64,000 bases of DNA from Shewanella waksmanii ATCC BAA-643 (GTDB lineage: Bacteria > Pseudomonadota > Gammaproteobacteria > Enterobacterales > Shewanellaceae). The notes under the pieces were generated by a model. It had not been told where the DNA came from and did no database searches. It saw only the letters and a program-made list of their open reading frames with translations. This document shows positions 54,865 through 64,000 of this stretch, piece by piece; the stretch's first letter is position 1, and each line of letters begins with the position of its first letter. The stretch is from contig NZ_JAEH01000014.1 of the NCBI RefSeq assembly GCF_000518805.1, positions 47,710-111,709 of the forward strand. The letters run 5' to 3'. Both the position numbers and the translations under genes were made by a program.

Positions 54865-56481
54865 ATGTTATTATCGCGACGCTTTTTTCCCTATTTTGTT
54901 ACTCAATGCCTAGGTGCATTAAACGATAATGTCTATAAGAATGTGCTGCTACTGATGGTGACCTATTCACAAGTCAGTAGTTTGCCGTTTGATGTCAATC
55001 TGTTTGTCAATTTGGCCGCGGGCCTATTCATTCTGCCTTTCTTTCTGTTTTCAGCCTATGCCGGCTTAGTGGCCGATAATATGGACAAAGCGCTGCTGAT
55101 AAGGCGACTCAAGCTGCTAGAATTTGTGATTATGGCTTGCGCTGCCGCGGCGATAGTGACCCACAGCTACTTGCTGATGCTGGTTTTGTTATTTCTTATG
55201 GGCACGCAGTCTGCTTTTTTTGGGCCAGTAAAGTACTCATTGTTGCCGCAAATCTTAACCGCTGAAGATTTAGTGCGAGGTAATGCTTGGGTTGAAGTTG
55301 GCACCTTTGTGTCGATTTTGCTTGGCACCATTGGCGCGGGGCTAATATTGACCCAATCCTATGCGGAAGTTATTGCCGCAGCTAGTGTGGTGGCGTTTGC
55401 TTTGCTAGGGGTATTTTATAGCCGCCAAATTCCGCCATTGCCGCCAGTACAACAAGTCGATGATGTCCCTTTTGCGCCTTTTTCTGGCATGCTGCGGACT
55501 TTGACACTTTGCCGACAACAGCCAGCAATTTGGATAGCCATTATCGCTATCAGTTGGTTCTGGTTTGTGGGGGCGACTTACTTAACTCAGTTTGCTAATT
55601 TCTCGCGGGTACATTTAAACGGTGATGCGACAGTTGTGTCGCTGTTATTGGTGTTGTTTTCGGTGGGTATTGCGCTAGGGTCGATGTTATGTACCCGGTT
55701 ATCAAGGCAGCGGGTTGAAATTGGCGTGGTGCCGCTAGGCTTGTTGGGTTTATGGATTTTTGGTGTCGATCTCTATTACGCGATACCACCTATGACGGCG
55801 CAGCCATTAATGTCGGTGAGCGATTTTCTTTCTCAACCCAATCACTACCGACTTTTACTCGACCTACTGTGTATTGGGATAAGTGGTGGGGTTTATATCG
55901 TACCTTTATACGCCTTTGTGCAAGCGCGAGCTGTACCGAGTCAGCGGGCTCAAATGATCGCTGCCAACAATATACTTAACGCGTTGTTTATGGTGATTTC
56001 AGCAATACTTGCTATGGTGCTGCTAGGTGCGATTCAATGGCAAATTAGTGAACTTTTCTTAGCCTTAGCTTGCGCTAACGTGCTGGCTGGACTGGCTATC
56101 TTTACAGCCAATTTAGAGTTTCGGGTACGGGTTAAACACTATTTGCTCAGTGTGCTTCGCTACCGGGTCAGTATTGATAGCGTAATTTTGCCTTATGAAG
56201 GGGCGTGCTTGTTAGTCAGTGAGAAAGCGCAACGTATACCAAGGGCGCTGCTGTCGACCATTTCACTGCGGCCAATTATTGTTGGCCAGCAAACCTTGCA
56301 GGTTAAAGAGGCGCTGCGGCAACACAAGATGATATTAATTGATGATAAGCAGCTGTCTGAGTTGTTGATCCGTGATCCGAGTTTTTTAATGCAGAATCCC
56401 TGTTTTAGATTGCAATATAGCACTGAAGCTCAATCGAGTTGGCGCCAAAAAGTCACGATGACCTTAAGTCGGTTGCGTTAA
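54865..56481 (+). CDS. LplT/Aas-like MFS transporter with residual acyltransferase-like tail
   Basis: A 538-residue membrane protein. Residues 1-415 form a 12-helix major-facilitator domain beginning LLSRRFFPYFVTQCLGALNDNVYKN, which resembles LplT and the N-terminal half of Aas-type lysophospholipid carriers. After the last helix about 115 residues remain. They start like a PlsC acyltransferase (YRVSIDSVILPYEGACLLV) but where the catalytic NHxxxxD should follow there is SEKAQRI, and the protein ends soon after. Lysophospholipid flipping is a plausible role for the membrane part; the tail is probably not catalytic. Confidence 0.78.
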   Translation: MLLSRRFFPYFVTQCLGALNDNVYKNVLLLMVTYSQVSSLPFDVNLFVNLAAGLFILPFFLFSAYAGLVADNMDKALLIRRLKLLEFVIMACAAAAIVTHSYLLMLVLLFLMGTQSAFFGPVKYSLLPQILTAEDLVRGNAWVEVGTFVSILLGTIGAGLILTQSYAEVIAAASVVAFALLGVFYSRQIPPLPPVQQVDDVPFAPFSGMLRTLTLCRQQPAIWIAIIAISWFWFVGATYLTQFANFSRVHLNGDATVVSLLLVLFSVGIALGSMLCTRLSRQRVEIGVVPLGLLGLWIFGVDLYYAIPPMTAQPLMSVSDFLSQPNHYRLLLDLLCIGISGGVYIVPLYAFVQARAVPSQRAQMIAANNILNALFMVISAILAMVLLGAIQWQISELFLALACANVLAGLAIFTANLEFRVRVKHYLLSVLRYRVSIDSVILPYEGACLLVSEKAQRIPRALLSTISLRPIIVGQQTLQVKEALRQHKMILIDDKQLSELLIRDPSFLMQNPCFRLQYSTEAQSSWRQKVTMTLSRLR

Positions 56482-56496
56482 TGATTGTATGGGCAA

Positions 56497-57600
56497 TTAT
56501 TGCTGGCTTTGTTGCTCATCTAGCCATTGGCCAATGGCGTGTTGATCGCCTTGGAACTTGATGGGGCGTTGCTTCTTTTCTAACTGGTACTGATACATAG
56601 GATCGTAGTATTGCGTGAGCAGAATTTGAATCCAAGCGAGGTGTGCTTGGGTATCGCCATTTTGCTGTTGGGTTTGTAGTGCTTGATTGATTAAGGTCAT
56701 TAATTGGTCGTGCTGCAGCCCACCTAGCCGTTTTTTAATACTATGAATACTTTGCTGTAAGTACTGACTAAAGGCCTCAAACCCTGCCTCTTCACCTTGT
56801 CGACTGACAAAGCCTTGATGCATTTTGTGCACATACTCATCAAGCAGCCGTGATAATCTGGCAGCTTCATTTTCTTCAAGTATTAACAGTTCGGCTTGTA
56901 ACATTCTTTGATAAAAGGGCTGCGGAATGGCTGAGCGCCCAATCAAAAAGCTCTCATCTTCTACTACTAAACAAGCCTCTTGCCGTCGTGCATGTTTAAG
57001 CAGGTCAACTGCTAGCTGATTTTCGAAGTTGATTTGTGAAGGTTGCGCCTCATGGCGACGGCCAAAACTCGATCCACGATGATGAGCGATAGCTTCTAAA
57101 TCGATGGCGTCTGCACGCTGTTGAATCAAATCGGTTTTACCGCAACCAGTTGCGCCACTTAGCACGTAGAACGGCTGTTTGGTTGGCTTAGCGATGACTT
57201 CAATTAAGAGCTGGCGCATTGCCTTGTAGCCACCTTCAATGAAGGCAATATCAATCTGGCTATCTTTGATCCATTGCTGCGACAACTGAGAGCGTAATCC
57301 ACCGCGAAAACAGTACAGGTAACTATTGGGTTGCGCGCTGATGTGGCTCAGCCAAGCGTCTATTCGTTGCTGTTTTATCTTGCCAGACACTAAGCGATGC
57401 CCAAGCTCAATTGCCGCTTGTTGTCCTTGCTTTTTGTAACATGTTCCGACTTTTTGGCGTTCGCTGTCGACCATAAGAGGGCAGTTGTGACTGCTAGGAA
57501 ATGCGCCTTTATTAAATTCGATGGGCGCGCGAACATCGATCAGTGGATGATCGTTAGCAAGCAGCTGAGCAAATGCTTGCTTGGGGATAATATTGCTCAT
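56497..57600 (-). CDS. selU: tRNA 2-selenouridine synthase SelU/MnmH
   Basis: A 367-residue enzyme that replaces the sulfur of 2-thiouridine at the tRNA wobble position with selenium. The rhodanese domain has the catalytic C97 in [12 protein letters not shown]; the second half has a P-loop [10 protein letters not shown] (near 147-156). The ATG at 57600 was chosen because it overlaps the selD stop by one base and matches the usual length (E. coli 364); the open frame reaches 57654. Its selenium donor is the SelD product encoded just upstream. Confidence 0.95.
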   Translation of the reverse strand: MSNIIPKQAFAQLLANDHPLIDVRAPIEFNKGAFPSSHNCPLMVDSERQKVGTCYKKQGQQAAIELGHRLVSGKIKQQRIDAWLSHISAQPNSYLYCFRGGLRSQLSQQWIKDSQIDIAFIEGGYKAMRQLLIEVIAKPTKQPFYVLSGATGCGKTDLIQQRADAIDLEAIAHHRGSSFGRRHEAQPSQINFENQLAVDLLKHARRQEACLVVEDESFLIGRSAIPQPFYQRMLQAELLILEENEAARLSRLLDEYVHKMHQGFVSRQGEEAGFEAFSQYLQQSIHSIKKRLGGLQHDQLMTLINQALQTQQQNGDTQAHLAWIQILLTQYYDPMYQYQLEKKQRPIKFQGDQHAIGQWLDEQQSQQ

Positions 57601-58640
57601 TAAATTAACTCGATAACACTGCTGGTATCTGGTGCGCACAATTGACCGATGCATTGACTCGGTAGTTGGTGGGTATTAAGCAGCTGTACCAATTTGTCTT
57701 CATCATCAGCGTTAACGGCGATCAGCAGTCCGCCGCTAGTTTGTGGGTCACATAATAAGGCTTTATCAATATCACTGAGTGGCGGTAAATAAGCTGCGTA
57801 GCTATCAAAATTTCGTTCGGTACCACCTGGGATGCATCCCATATGCAGATATTCTATTGCACGTGGTAGCACTGGTACTTGCTTAATATTGACTTGTGCA
57901 TGTACGCCAGCACCGTGACAGACTTCCAGTAGGTGTCCAGCTAAGCCAAAGCCAGTGACATCAGTCATCGCATTGACGCCGGTAAGTTTAGCGATTTGTG
58001 GCCCAAGTTTATTGAGTTGGCACATAGCATCAGGGGCAATATGTTGGTCAGCCTCGGCTAGTTTTTTTTGTTTCTGGGCCGTGGTTAAAATACCGATGCC
58101 TATCGGCTTAGTGAGATAGAGTTTGTCACCGACTTTAGCTGTGTTGTTTTGTTTGAGCTCTGCAAGTGGAATTTGTCCGGTAACGGCCAAGCCAAAAATG
58201 GGTTCTGGTGAGTCGATACTATGGCCGCCGGCAAGCATGATGCCTGCGTCTGCACAGGCTTGCCTGCCACCATCAACAACTTGCTGGGCTATTTCAGCTG
58301 GCAGTTTATTTACCGGCCAGCCAAGAATCGCAATGGCCATCATAGGTGTCCCACCCATGGCGTAAATATCACTAATGGCGTTGGTAGCGGCAATTCTGCC
58401 AAAGGTAAAGGGGTCATCGACTATCGGCATGAAAAAGTCAGTGGTGCTGATAATACCCGTGTCATCATTGAGCTTATACACTGCGGCATCATCACGGCTT
58501 TGGTGGCCCACTAGCAAGTTTTTATCATCAAATACTGGCAGCTGAGAAGCTAAAATAGTGCCGAGTACTTTGGGCGATATTTTACAACCGCAACCAGCAC
58601 CATGGCTGTATTCGGTGAGTTTGATGTGAGCAGTTGCCAT
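57600..58640 (-). CDS. selD: Selenide, water dikinase SelD
   Basis: A 346-residue enzyme that makes selenophosphate from selenide and ATP. The active-site Cys 17 and Lys 20 are in HGAGCGCK, so this is the Cys rather than the selenocysteine form. Further motifs are [14 protein letters not shown] and [13 protein letters not shown]. It is translationally coupled to selU by a one-base overlap. Selenophosphate could also feed selenoprotein synthesis if selA/selB occur elsewhere. Confidence 0.97.
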   Translation of the reverse strand: MATAHIKLTEYSHGAGCGCKISPKVLGTILASQLPVFDDKNLLVGHQSRDDAAVYKLNDDTGIISTTDFFMPIVDDPFTFGRIAATNAISDIYAMGGTPMMAIAILGWPVNKLPAEIAQQVVDGGRQACADAGIMLAGGHSIDSPEPIFGLAVTGQIPLAELKQNNTAKVGDKLYLTKPIGIGILTTAQKQKKLAEADQHIAPDAMCQLNKLGPQIAKLTGVNAMTDVTGFGLAGHLLEVCHGAGVHAQVNIKQVPVLPRAIEYLHMGCIPGGTERNFDSYAAYLPPLSDIDKALLCDPQTSGGLLIAVNADDEDKLVQLLNTHQLPSQCIGQLCAPDTSSVIELI

Positions 58641-58678
58641 GATGTTGATCCTAAATAGCTGTTGTTCAACATCATAGA

Positions 58679-58712
58679 CTTAATTGACCGCGGTGCAATA
58701 CGGTCAATTAAG
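58679..58712. terminator. Inverted repeat between desaturase and selD
   Basis: Perfect 12-bp arms CTTAATTGACCG / CGGTCAATTAAG with a 10-base loop, between the desaturase stop and the selD start. It may end desaturase transcription; with no long T-run it could also be an operator. Confidence 0.5.
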
Positions 58713-58733
58713 TATTTGTGCTTTTTAGGGGGA

Positions 58734-59855
58734 TTACGCTACTTGGTATTTAGCGTAACTTGCGGTGAATGCACGCCAGGCTTTGCGCTGTGCCCGCACC
58801 TGTTTTTTGAGTTGTATGACTTGCGCAGCAAGCTGATGATTGGCCAGTTTGCTTTTTCGGGCTTCAAGCAATGCCTTTTTAGCATTGTAGTATTCGCTAA
58901 GCTGGGTTTTCATTAACTCATATTCTTGGTGAAGCCGTTCCATCACTTCATCATAGTTCGCTAACTGTTTAATAGAGCTTTCAGTGCGTTGAAGCTGCAT
59001 CTGCAGTTGGGCTTTTTCTATCCGCTCTTGCGGGGTCACACGTCGGTGACTGGCCAAGCCGACAAAGGCCATAGCATTAATTAGCCATTTGGTTGGATCA
59101 TAGTGCCACCACTTAATGCCGTTACGATAATCGTTCTCAAAAATGTGATGGAAGTTATGGTAACCCTCTCCATAAGTGAACAGGGCAATAATGCCATTAT
59201 CACGAGCGGTATTTTTATCAGTGTATGGTTGTGAGCCCCAAACATGGGCCAAAGAGTTAATGAAGAATGTGCAATGATGGACCACCACTAAGCGCAGTAA
59301 TCCTGCAATCAACACCATGCCAAGTATGTTGCCATTGAGCCAGCCAAGCAATATCGGCAGACCTATGTTCATCAGCAGCATTAAAGGTAAGTAGTATTTA
59401 TGCTGCCACATGACGATGGCATCATTTTGCAGGTCGCGAACATTTTTATAATCGTGGTAGCGCTGTGCTTGGTACTCCCTAAGCATCCAACCTATGTGGC
59501 TATACCAAAAACCCATGTTAGCTGAATAGGGATCTTTGTCATTGTTATCAACGTGCTTATGGTGCACGCGATGATCAGATGACCAATGTAATGCGCTATT
59601 TTGTAGCGCCAAAGCGCCGCCTAGGGCAAACAAAAAGCGCATAGAAGCATGGGCTTTATAAGTTTTATGAGACCACAAACGGTGGTAACCGGCTGTAATA
59701 GAAAGGCCACTGGCAAAGGCGAGTAGGATAAAGGCTATCCACTCGGTTGCGCTTATTCCTATGGTTATTGCATACCAAGGTACGGCAATGAGGGCGCCAG
59801 CAAAAGTGATGGCAAATAGCAGGACATTGGTCCAGATGAGCGGTGGTTTTTTCAT
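58734..59855 (-). CDS. Membrane fatty-acid (acyl-CoA type) desaturase with C-terminal coiled coil
   Basis: A 373-residue membrane di-iron desaturase that would introduce a double bond into acyl chains. The three histidine boxes are HRLWSH (58-63), HRVHH (95-99) and YHNFHH (near 231-236), with helices at about 8-30, 35-55, 70-90 and 165-205. The last 100 residues (IEKAQLQMQLQRTES through QLKKQVRAQRK) are highly charged and heptad-like, a likely coiled coil. A FabR operator lies just before its start, so it should be repressed when unsaturated acyl chains are plentiful. Confidence 0.93.
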   Translation of the reverse strand: MKKPPLIWTNVLLFAITFAGALIAVPWYAITIGISATEWIAFILLAFASGLSITAGYHRLWSHKTYKAHASMRFLFALGGALALQNSALHWSSDHRVHHKHVDNNDKDPYSANMGFWYSHIGWMLREYQAQRYHDYKNVRDLQNDAIVMWQHKYYLPLMLLMNIGLPILLGWLNGNILGMVLIAGLLRLVVVHHCTFFINSLAHVWGSQPYTDKNTARDNGIIALFTYGEGYHNFHHIFENDYRNGIKWWHYDPTKWLINAMAFVGLASHRRVTPQERIEKAQLQMQLQRTESSIKQLANYDEVMERLHQEYELMKTQLSEYYNAKKALLEARKSKLANHQLAAQVIQLKKQVRAQRKAWRAFTASYAKYQVA

Positions 59856-59881
59856 TATAGTTTTCCAACATCAATTTTTTG

Positions 59882-59899
59882 AGCGTACATCTGTACGCT
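59882..59899. promoter_or_regulatory. FabR operator in the desaturase-fabR divergent region
   Basis: AGCGTACATCTGTACGCT has perfect 8-bp arms around two bases and equals the known FabR recognition pattern (AGCGTACA-NN-TGTACGCT). It lies 27 bases upstream of the desaturase ATG and 95 bases before fabR, so it could control both. Confidence 0.88.
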
Positions 59900-59993
59900 A
59901 ATTTAACTTGCTTGTGAGTATGGGTCAAGTTGGGCTGCGTTTTTGTGCTAAAGAAGGTATGATTTGCACATTGCGGATTTTAGTAGGTTGATC

Positions 59994-60611
59994 ATGATGG
60001 GCGTGAGAGCACAACAAAAAGAGAAGACGCGGCGGGCACTTGTCGATGCGGCCTTTAATCAGTTGAGTGCTGAGCGAAGTTTTTCTAGTTTGAGTTTGCG
60101 AGAAGTGGCCCGCGAGGCCAATATTGCACCGACATCTTTTTATCGTCATTTTAAAGATATGAATGAACTGGGACTGACCATGGTCGATGAAGGTGGATTG
60201 ACCTTACGCCAGATGATGCGTAAAGGACGTCAGCGTGCCGAAGCTGGCGGTAGTGTGATTCGTATCTCAGTCGATACCTTTATGGAAGTATTAGAGTCTA
60301 ACCCTAACGTTTTTCGCATTCTACTCCATGAACGTTCTGGCACCTCTGCACCTTTTAGGGCGGCAGTCGCGCGAGAAATTGAGCATTTTATCTCTGAACT
60401 GGCGCATTACACCGAAGCAACCGCTGGCAGAGCACCTGATTTTGCTCGTGCTCAAGCAGAAGCCTTAGTCACTTTAGTTTTTAATGCCGGTGCAGCAGCT
60501 TTAGATATGAAGCGAGTCGACCGTAAGGTTTTGGCCGACAGATTAGTTATTCAGCTGCGCATGGTCGCTAAGGGCGCCGAAGCCTTGCAGCATAAAATGG
60601 AAAATCGTTAA
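59994..60611 (+). CDS. fabR: Unsaturated fatty-acid biosynthesis repressor FabR
   Basis: A TetR-family repressor of about 205 residues. The helix-turn-helix region is [19 protein letters not shown] through [21 protein letters not shown], very close to E. coli FabR, and the ligand domain has [24 protein letters not shown]. FabR senses the ratio of saturated to unsaturated acyl chains. ATG 59994 was chosen because E. coli FabR begins [13 protein letters not shown]; the frame is open from TTG 59964. Divergent from its presumed target, the desaturase. Confidence 0.94.
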   Translation: MMGVRAQQKEKTRRALVDAAFNQLSAERSFSSLSLREVAREANIAPTSFYRHFKDMNELGLTMVDEGGLTLRQMMRKGRQRAEAGGSVIRISVDTFMEVLESNPNVFRILLHERSGTSAPFRAAVAREIEHFISELAHYTEATAGRAPDFARAQAEALVTLVFNAGAAALDMKRVDRKVLADRLVIQLRMVAKGAEALQHKMENR

Positions 60612-60612
60612 C

Positions 60613-60641
60613 AAAAAGGGTCCGCGATGGACCCTTTTTTG
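60613..60641. terminator. Bidirectional terminator between fabR and trmA
   Basis: Stem AAAAAGGGTCC / GGACCCTTTTTT with a GCGAT loop; A-run and T-run on both sides suit both converging genes. Confidence 0.9.
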
Positions 60642-60653
60642 TGACCAAGTGAA

Positions 60654-61751
60654 CTATCGACGCTCGAGTAACACACCCGACTCCATATGGTCGGTATAGG
60701 GAAACTGGTCAAATAATGCGAAACGGGTGATCTTGTGTGTTTCGTTTAGCACTTCTAGGTTGGCTTTTAACGTATCTGGATTACAAGAGATGTACATAAT
60801 ACGCTGATAACCCTGAACCATCTTTAACGTATTGTCGTCTAAACCGGCTCGCGGTGGATCGACAAAAATGGTTTCACAGTTATAGCTGTCTAAATCAATT
60901 CCCTCTAAACGGCGATAACTGCGTTTCTTTGCCAAAGCATCGGTGAAGTCTTCTGCTGACATGCGAATGATCTGCAAGTTGTCGATATGGTTGGCCGCAA
61001 TATTATATTGCGCTGAATCCACTGAGGGTTTAGCCAGTTCGGTCGCCAATACTCGCTCAAAGTTTTGTGCCAGCGCGATGGAGAAGTTGCCATTACCACA
61101 GTACAACTCAAGCAGATCACCTTGGCTGTTCTTGGTGCAATCGATAGCCCATTCAAGCATCTTAATCGATACATTACCATTGGGCTGAGTAAAACTGTTT
61201 TCGACTTGTTTGTAGGTCAAGGTTTGCTGGTTGACTTGCAAACTCTCAATTACGAAGTCTTGGTCTAACACAATCTTTTGCTTACGTGCGCGGCCAATAA
61301 AGTTAACGTTAAACTCTTCACCGAGCGTTGCTTTTAACGCAAGCGCTTGTTGCTGCCATTGCTCATCTAGCTGCTTATGATAAAGCAGAGACACCAATAT
61401 CTCGCCGCTAAGTGTTGATAGGAAATCGACCTGAAATAGTTTATGGCGCAGCACTTGATTGGGCTTTAATGCTTGCATGAGCTTAGGCATCATTTGATTG
61501 ATCAGCTCACTAGCAGGCAAAAACTGTTCACAACGCACTTTTTGATTGAGCGCTTTGTCAAACATGTAGTAGTACAGGTCTTCGCCATCATGCCAAACGC
61601 GAAACTCTGCGCGCATACGGTAATGGGCTTTATCAGAACTGTAGACTTCTAGCGCTGGGGTTTCAAAAGTACTAAAAGCCTGCTGAAGCTTGGCACTTTT
61701 TGCTTCTAGTTGTGCTTCATACTTGCTAGGATCCATCGCTGCTAAATTCAT
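60654..61751 (-). CDS. trmA: tRNA (uracil-5-)-methyltransferase TrmA
   Basis: A 365-residue enzyme making the T of the T-loop (m5U54) in tRNA. SAM-binding [14 protein letters not shown], the [10 protein letters not shown] motif and the catalytic Cys in [10 protein letters not shown] are present. The synteny fabR, trmA, murI, rRNA operon is shared with E. coli, where yijD and btuB lie between. Confidence 0.96.
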   Translation of the reverse strand: MNLAAMDPSKYEAQLEAKSAKLQQAFSTFETPALEVYSSDKAHYRMRAEFRVWHDGEDLYYYMFDKALNQKVRCEQFLPASELINQMMPKLMQALKPNQVLRHKLFQVDFLSTLSGEILVSLLYHKQLDEQWQQQALALKATLGEEFNVNFIGRARKQKIVLDQDFVIESLQVNQQTLTYKQVENSFTQPNGNVSIKMLEWAIDCTKNSQGDLLELYCGNGNFSIALAQNFERVLATELAKPSVDSAQYNIAANHIDNLQIIRMSAEDFTDALAKKRSYRRLEGIDLDSYNCETIFVDPPRAGLDDNTLKMVQGYQRIMYISCNPDTLKANLEVLNETHKITRFALFDQFPYTDHMESGVLLERR

Positions 61752-61915
61752 TTCTGATCACCGTTCGTCTTATTTGGGGCGCAAATAGTATACTACCTAG
61801 TATTTAAGTCCAGTATCAGGATGACAAAATTAACTACCTGCAAGATTAACAAGGGCAAGGTAGCGTTTCACCTTTAAGCCGCATGGCGGGTCATAGAGAA
61901 TAGGGAGTTGCTTGC

Positions 61916-62692
61916 TTGAATATACTGGTGTTTGATTCAGGTATTGGTGGTTTGACCGTATTAGAGAAAATTCAGCAACGGTTACCACAAGCCAATTACT
62001 ATTATCTATTTGATAATGCGAGGTTGCCCTATGGCGAGCTTGCTGAACAAGCATTAGTTAGCGGTGCACTAAAGCTGATACTGGCGATGATTGCTAAACA
62101 TCAACCCGATATTATTGTGATTGCCTGTAATACTGCCAGTACAATATTGCTGCCGCAATTAAGGTCACGAACGTCAATACCTATAGTAGGGGTTGTACCA
62201 GCGATTAAACCCGCTGCTCAGACATCAAGCTCAAAACGAATTGGATTACTGGCTACCCCTGCGACTGTATCAAGAAGTTATACCCACGATCTAATTAAGC
62301 GTTTTGCCGGCCATTGCTATGTTGGCCTATATGGCAGCTCCGAATTAGTGGAAATGGCTGAAGCAAAAATGGCAGGACGAGTAATCGATATAGAGCAATT
62401 GGACGCTGTTATTAAGCCTATTGTTGCTGATGATATCGACACCTTGGTATTAGGCTGCACCCACTTTCCTTTGTTGGCGACAGAGCTCAATACATTATTG
62501 GATTCAAAAGTGACGCTGCTTGATTCATCCGATGCGATAGCCGCGAGAGTGGTCGATTTGTGTGATGAGGCGATGGACACGCAATTGCAAGGTAGCAAAC
62601 AAGCGTATTTTACAACAGAGGGAATTGAGCCAGAATTAATGAAGACATTAACCAAGTGGGGATTTAGCCAGGTGTTGCCACATCAGTCTTAA
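61916..62692 (+). CDS. murI: Glutamate racemase MurI
   Basis: A 258-residue enzyme supplying D-glutamate for peptidoglycan. The start reads VFDSGIGGLTVL, and the two catalytic cysteines are C71 (IACNTAST) and C181 (LGCTHFPLL). The TTG start has GGGAG eight bases upstream; no ATG in frame lies near enough to keep the conserved first strand. Its position before an rRNA operon is as in E. coli. Confidence 0.95.
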   Translation: MNILVFDSGIGGLTVLEKIQQRLPQANYYYLFDNARLPYGELAEQALVSGALKLILAMIAKHQPDIIVIACNTASTILLPQLRSRTSIPIVGVVPAIKPAAQTSSSKRIGLLATPATVSRSYTHDLIKRFAGHCYVGLYGSSELVEMAEAKMAGRVIDIEQLDAVIKPIVADDIDTLVLGCTHFPLLATELNTLLDSKVTLLDSSDAIAARVVDLCDEAMDTQLQGSKQAYFTTEGIEPELMKTLTKWGFSQVLPHQS

Positions 62693-62720
62693 ATTCACTT
62701 GGTTAATGTAAGCTAGATCA

Positions 62721-63179
62721 TTATGCGTTAGTGTCAGCTTTCTCTGACTTATCGGCATCTTGTGACTTAGCTTCTCTTACTTTTAGCGTGCGCTCTTGGA
62801 AATCAAATTCGTTTAACTTTGACATCGCTTTTTTAGCGCCAGCTTCTGACATCTCAATAAAACCGAAACCTTTGCGGCGTCCTGTTTTACGGTCACGTAC
62901 TAATCGCACTGAATTGACAGGGCCGTACTTGCCAAATAACTCTTTAACTTCCCCCTCATGAACGCGGTAAGGCAGATTACCAACATAAAGTGTCATTGTA
63001 GGGCCTTTATATTGACTGCTTGAAGTCGTGGCTGCGCTTGATGGCTGCATTGTAAAAACTGCACTAGCAATAATAGCACCGGTGAAAAAAGCGATAGCAG
63101 CATTAACGTCTACGATTTGAAAAAGTGCCAACGCCCCTACAACGGCGATGATCAAAACAATAAGAAATGGCTTTTGCAT
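62721..63179 (-). CDS. RRM RNA-binding protein with N-terminal membrane helices
   Basis: A 152-residue protein. Two hydrophobic helices (about 4-22 and 27-45) precede a Ser/Thr linker and one RNA-recognition motif: RNP2 LYVGNL (64-69), RNP1 KGFGFIEM (103-110), then an acidic/basic tail. Bacterial single-RRM proteins are common; membrane attachment is not. An internal ATG (codon 62, position 62996) has AAGG seven bases upstream and would give a soluble 91-residue RRM protein. RNA targets are unknown. Confidence 0.88.
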   Translation of the reverse strand: MQKPFLIVLIIAVVGALALFQIVDVNAAIAFFTGAIIASAVFTMQPSSAATTSSSQYKGPTMTLYVGNLPYRVHEGEVKELFGKYGPVNSVRLVRDRKTGRRKGFGFIEMSEAGAKKAMSKLNEFDFQERTLKVREAKSQDADKSEKADTNA

Positions 63180-63379
63180 AAATAGATTCTCTGAAGAATT
63201 GATAAATAACTGTTAATAGCTCGTATATGGTAATGAATTATTTACCATTACACTAGTCCATTGACGAAAAAGTGACCTTGGGGTAACACCTATAACCAAG
63301 GTCTAGTTGCTCTCATAGCCTCAAAATTAGCCTTTTAGACACAAAAAACAGCAATGTGAGCAAAAGATCGACATGCGAA

Positions 63380-63428
63380 ACTTAAAAACAAAAAAAGCAC
63401 TTGCGTAATGAATTGCGCTCCCTATAAT
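63380..63428 (+). promoter_or_regulatory. rRNA operon promoter P1
   Basis: -35 TTGCGT (63401-63406) and a perfect -10 TATAAT (63423-63428) are 16 bases apart, followed by a GC-rich discriminator (GCGCTCCC) typical of stringently controlled rrn promoters. The A-rich run just upstream (63380-63398) is a likely UP element. From 63180 to 63380 no gene is seen. Confidence 0.85.
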
Positions 63429-63601
63429 GCGCTCCCACTGACACGGCAAACGGCGCGGTATAGCGAATGTTACCGAATCAGTTGCACTAAACTCGTTACC
63501 CTAAACGTAGCAAGCAAAGTGTAGCGTAATGTAGGAAATAGAGTCTTCAAGTTTCTTTTGCAATGCAAACTGATTAATTGAAACTTTATTTAAAAAACTA
63601 C

Positions 63602-63629
63602 TTGACGCCAACAAGGGAAAGCGTAGAAT
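63602..63629 (+). promoter_or_regulatory. rRNA operon promoter P2
   Basis: -35 TTGACG (63602-63607) and -10 TAGAAT (63624-63629) with 16-base spacing, 173 bases after the P1 -35, matching the tandem layout of rrn operons. Confidence 0.8.
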
Positions 63630-63668
63630 ACGCAGCCCTAGCCACTCGGGCTTACCGAGATGTGCTAA

Positions 63669-63692
63669 CGCTCTTTAACAATTTATCAAGTA
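63669..63692 (+). promoter_or_regulatory. rrn leader antitermination site (boxA region)
   Basis: CGCTCTTTAACAATTTATCA is nearly identical to the E. coli rrn leader boxA (GCTCTTTAACA), which recruits Nus factors. The adjacent AATCTGTGTGG also follows the E. coli leader. Downstream leader to 63925 is RNA that is cut away during 16S maturation. Confidence 0.85.
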
Positions 63693-63925
63693 ATCTGTGT
63701 GGACACTCACAGGTGTTGAGTTATTCGAAATTACCATTCTTTATTCGTAAAGCGGGTAATCAAAAATTTTACTCAATGATTCTTTACTAGAAATAGTGAG
63801 TGTTCATAGCAATATGTAATTACAGAAATGTAGTTATTGAATTCACCAACTTCTTTATGAACGAAGTGAATTCAAAACAGTAGAATTCCATTGAGCAGTT
63901 CGACGTAGTCGAACAAACAAAACTT

Positions 63926-64000
63926 TAATTGAAGAGTTTGATCATGGCTCAGATTGAACGCTGGCGGCAGGCCTAACACATGCAAGTCGAGCGGTAACAG
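63926..64000 (+). rRNA. rrs: 16S ribosomal RNA, 5' end (partial)
   Basis: From AATTGAAGAGTTTGATCATG onward the sequence is the universal 16S start, including the GGCTCAGATTGAACGC and ACATGCAAGTCGA segments. The gene continues past the right edge. The start was set by alignment with the E. coli mature end and could be off by one or two bases. The GAGCGGTAACAG variant is compatible with Alteromonadales. Confidence 0.97.

Noticed and set aside
57600..57654. 18-residue upstream extension of selU
   Set aside because: It lies within selD, has no start signal, and the overlap ATG gives the normal family length.
63578..63790. 70-residue plus-strand frame in the rRNA leader
   Set aside because: It overlaps rrn P2, boxA and the 16S leader; it starts with TTG without a ribosome-binding site and resembles no protein.

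Overview
The window looks like chromosomal DNA of a marine gammaproteobacterium, most likely Shewanella. This rests on the protein sequences and on gene neighbourhoods: a moaABCDE-modABC block; pckA, hslO, hslR, yrfG and nudE in an enterobacterial-like order but split by a complete type II secretion operon; and fabR, trmA and murI leading into an rRNA operon as in Escherichia coli. The last 75 bases are the start of a 16S rRNA gene. No taxonomic search could be run, so the genus is an inference.

Layout. 1-139: start of an ETF-ubiquinone oxidoreductase gene (minus strand). 370-5980: molybdenum cofactor synthesis and molybdate uptake (probable Moco riboswitch, moaA, moaBCDE, modABC); moeA and moeB lie apart at 15.0-17.0 kb. 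6.1-9.8 kb: a periplasmic OB-fold protein, a PepSY-type protein, a two-component system and a pseudouridine synthase. 9.8-11.8 kb: two very small genes (Pmp3/YqaE type, DUF2986 type) and gltS. 11.9-14.9 kb: a bufferin-type RiPP operon (DUF2282 precursor, DUF692 multinuclear iron oxidase, DUF2063 partner) joined without gaps to an ECF sigma factor and an anti-sigma factor. 17.2-21.4 kb: an RND efflux pump. 21.7-26.7 kb: ferritin, a large NIT-HAMP-PAS-GGDEF-EAL protein, and ribB with its FMN riboswitch. 26.9-36.98 kb: peptidases, two PAP2 phosphatase genes (one broken by a small mobile element), a DGSG-repeat lipoprotein, a methyltransferase and two HTH regulators. 37.2-40.2 kb: pckA, hslO, hslR. 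40.5-52.2 kb: gspC to gspN. 52.5-60.6 kb: yrfG, nudE, cysQ, an LplT/Aas-like transporter, selU, selD, a fatty-acid desaturase and its divergent regulator fabR. 60.6-64 kb: trmA, murI, a membrane-anchored RRM protein, and the rrn promoters, leader and 16S start.

Two parts stand out. The first is the five-gene bufferin unit, in which a four-cysteine secreted peptide, its modifying enzymes and a dedicated sigma/anti-sigma pair are chained by 1-8 base overlaps. The second is a pair of 263-277 bp non-coding elements with 15-bp terminal inverted repeats and 3-bp target duplications. One interrupts a PAP2 gene, and removing it with one duplication restores an 840-base reading frame exactly. The other landed in the last codons of yrfG and now supplies its stop codon. 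Other notable items are a pair of 16-bp operators around a promoter for an XRE/membrane-protein unit, a FabR operator, and a transporter carrying what looks like a decayed acyltransferase tail.
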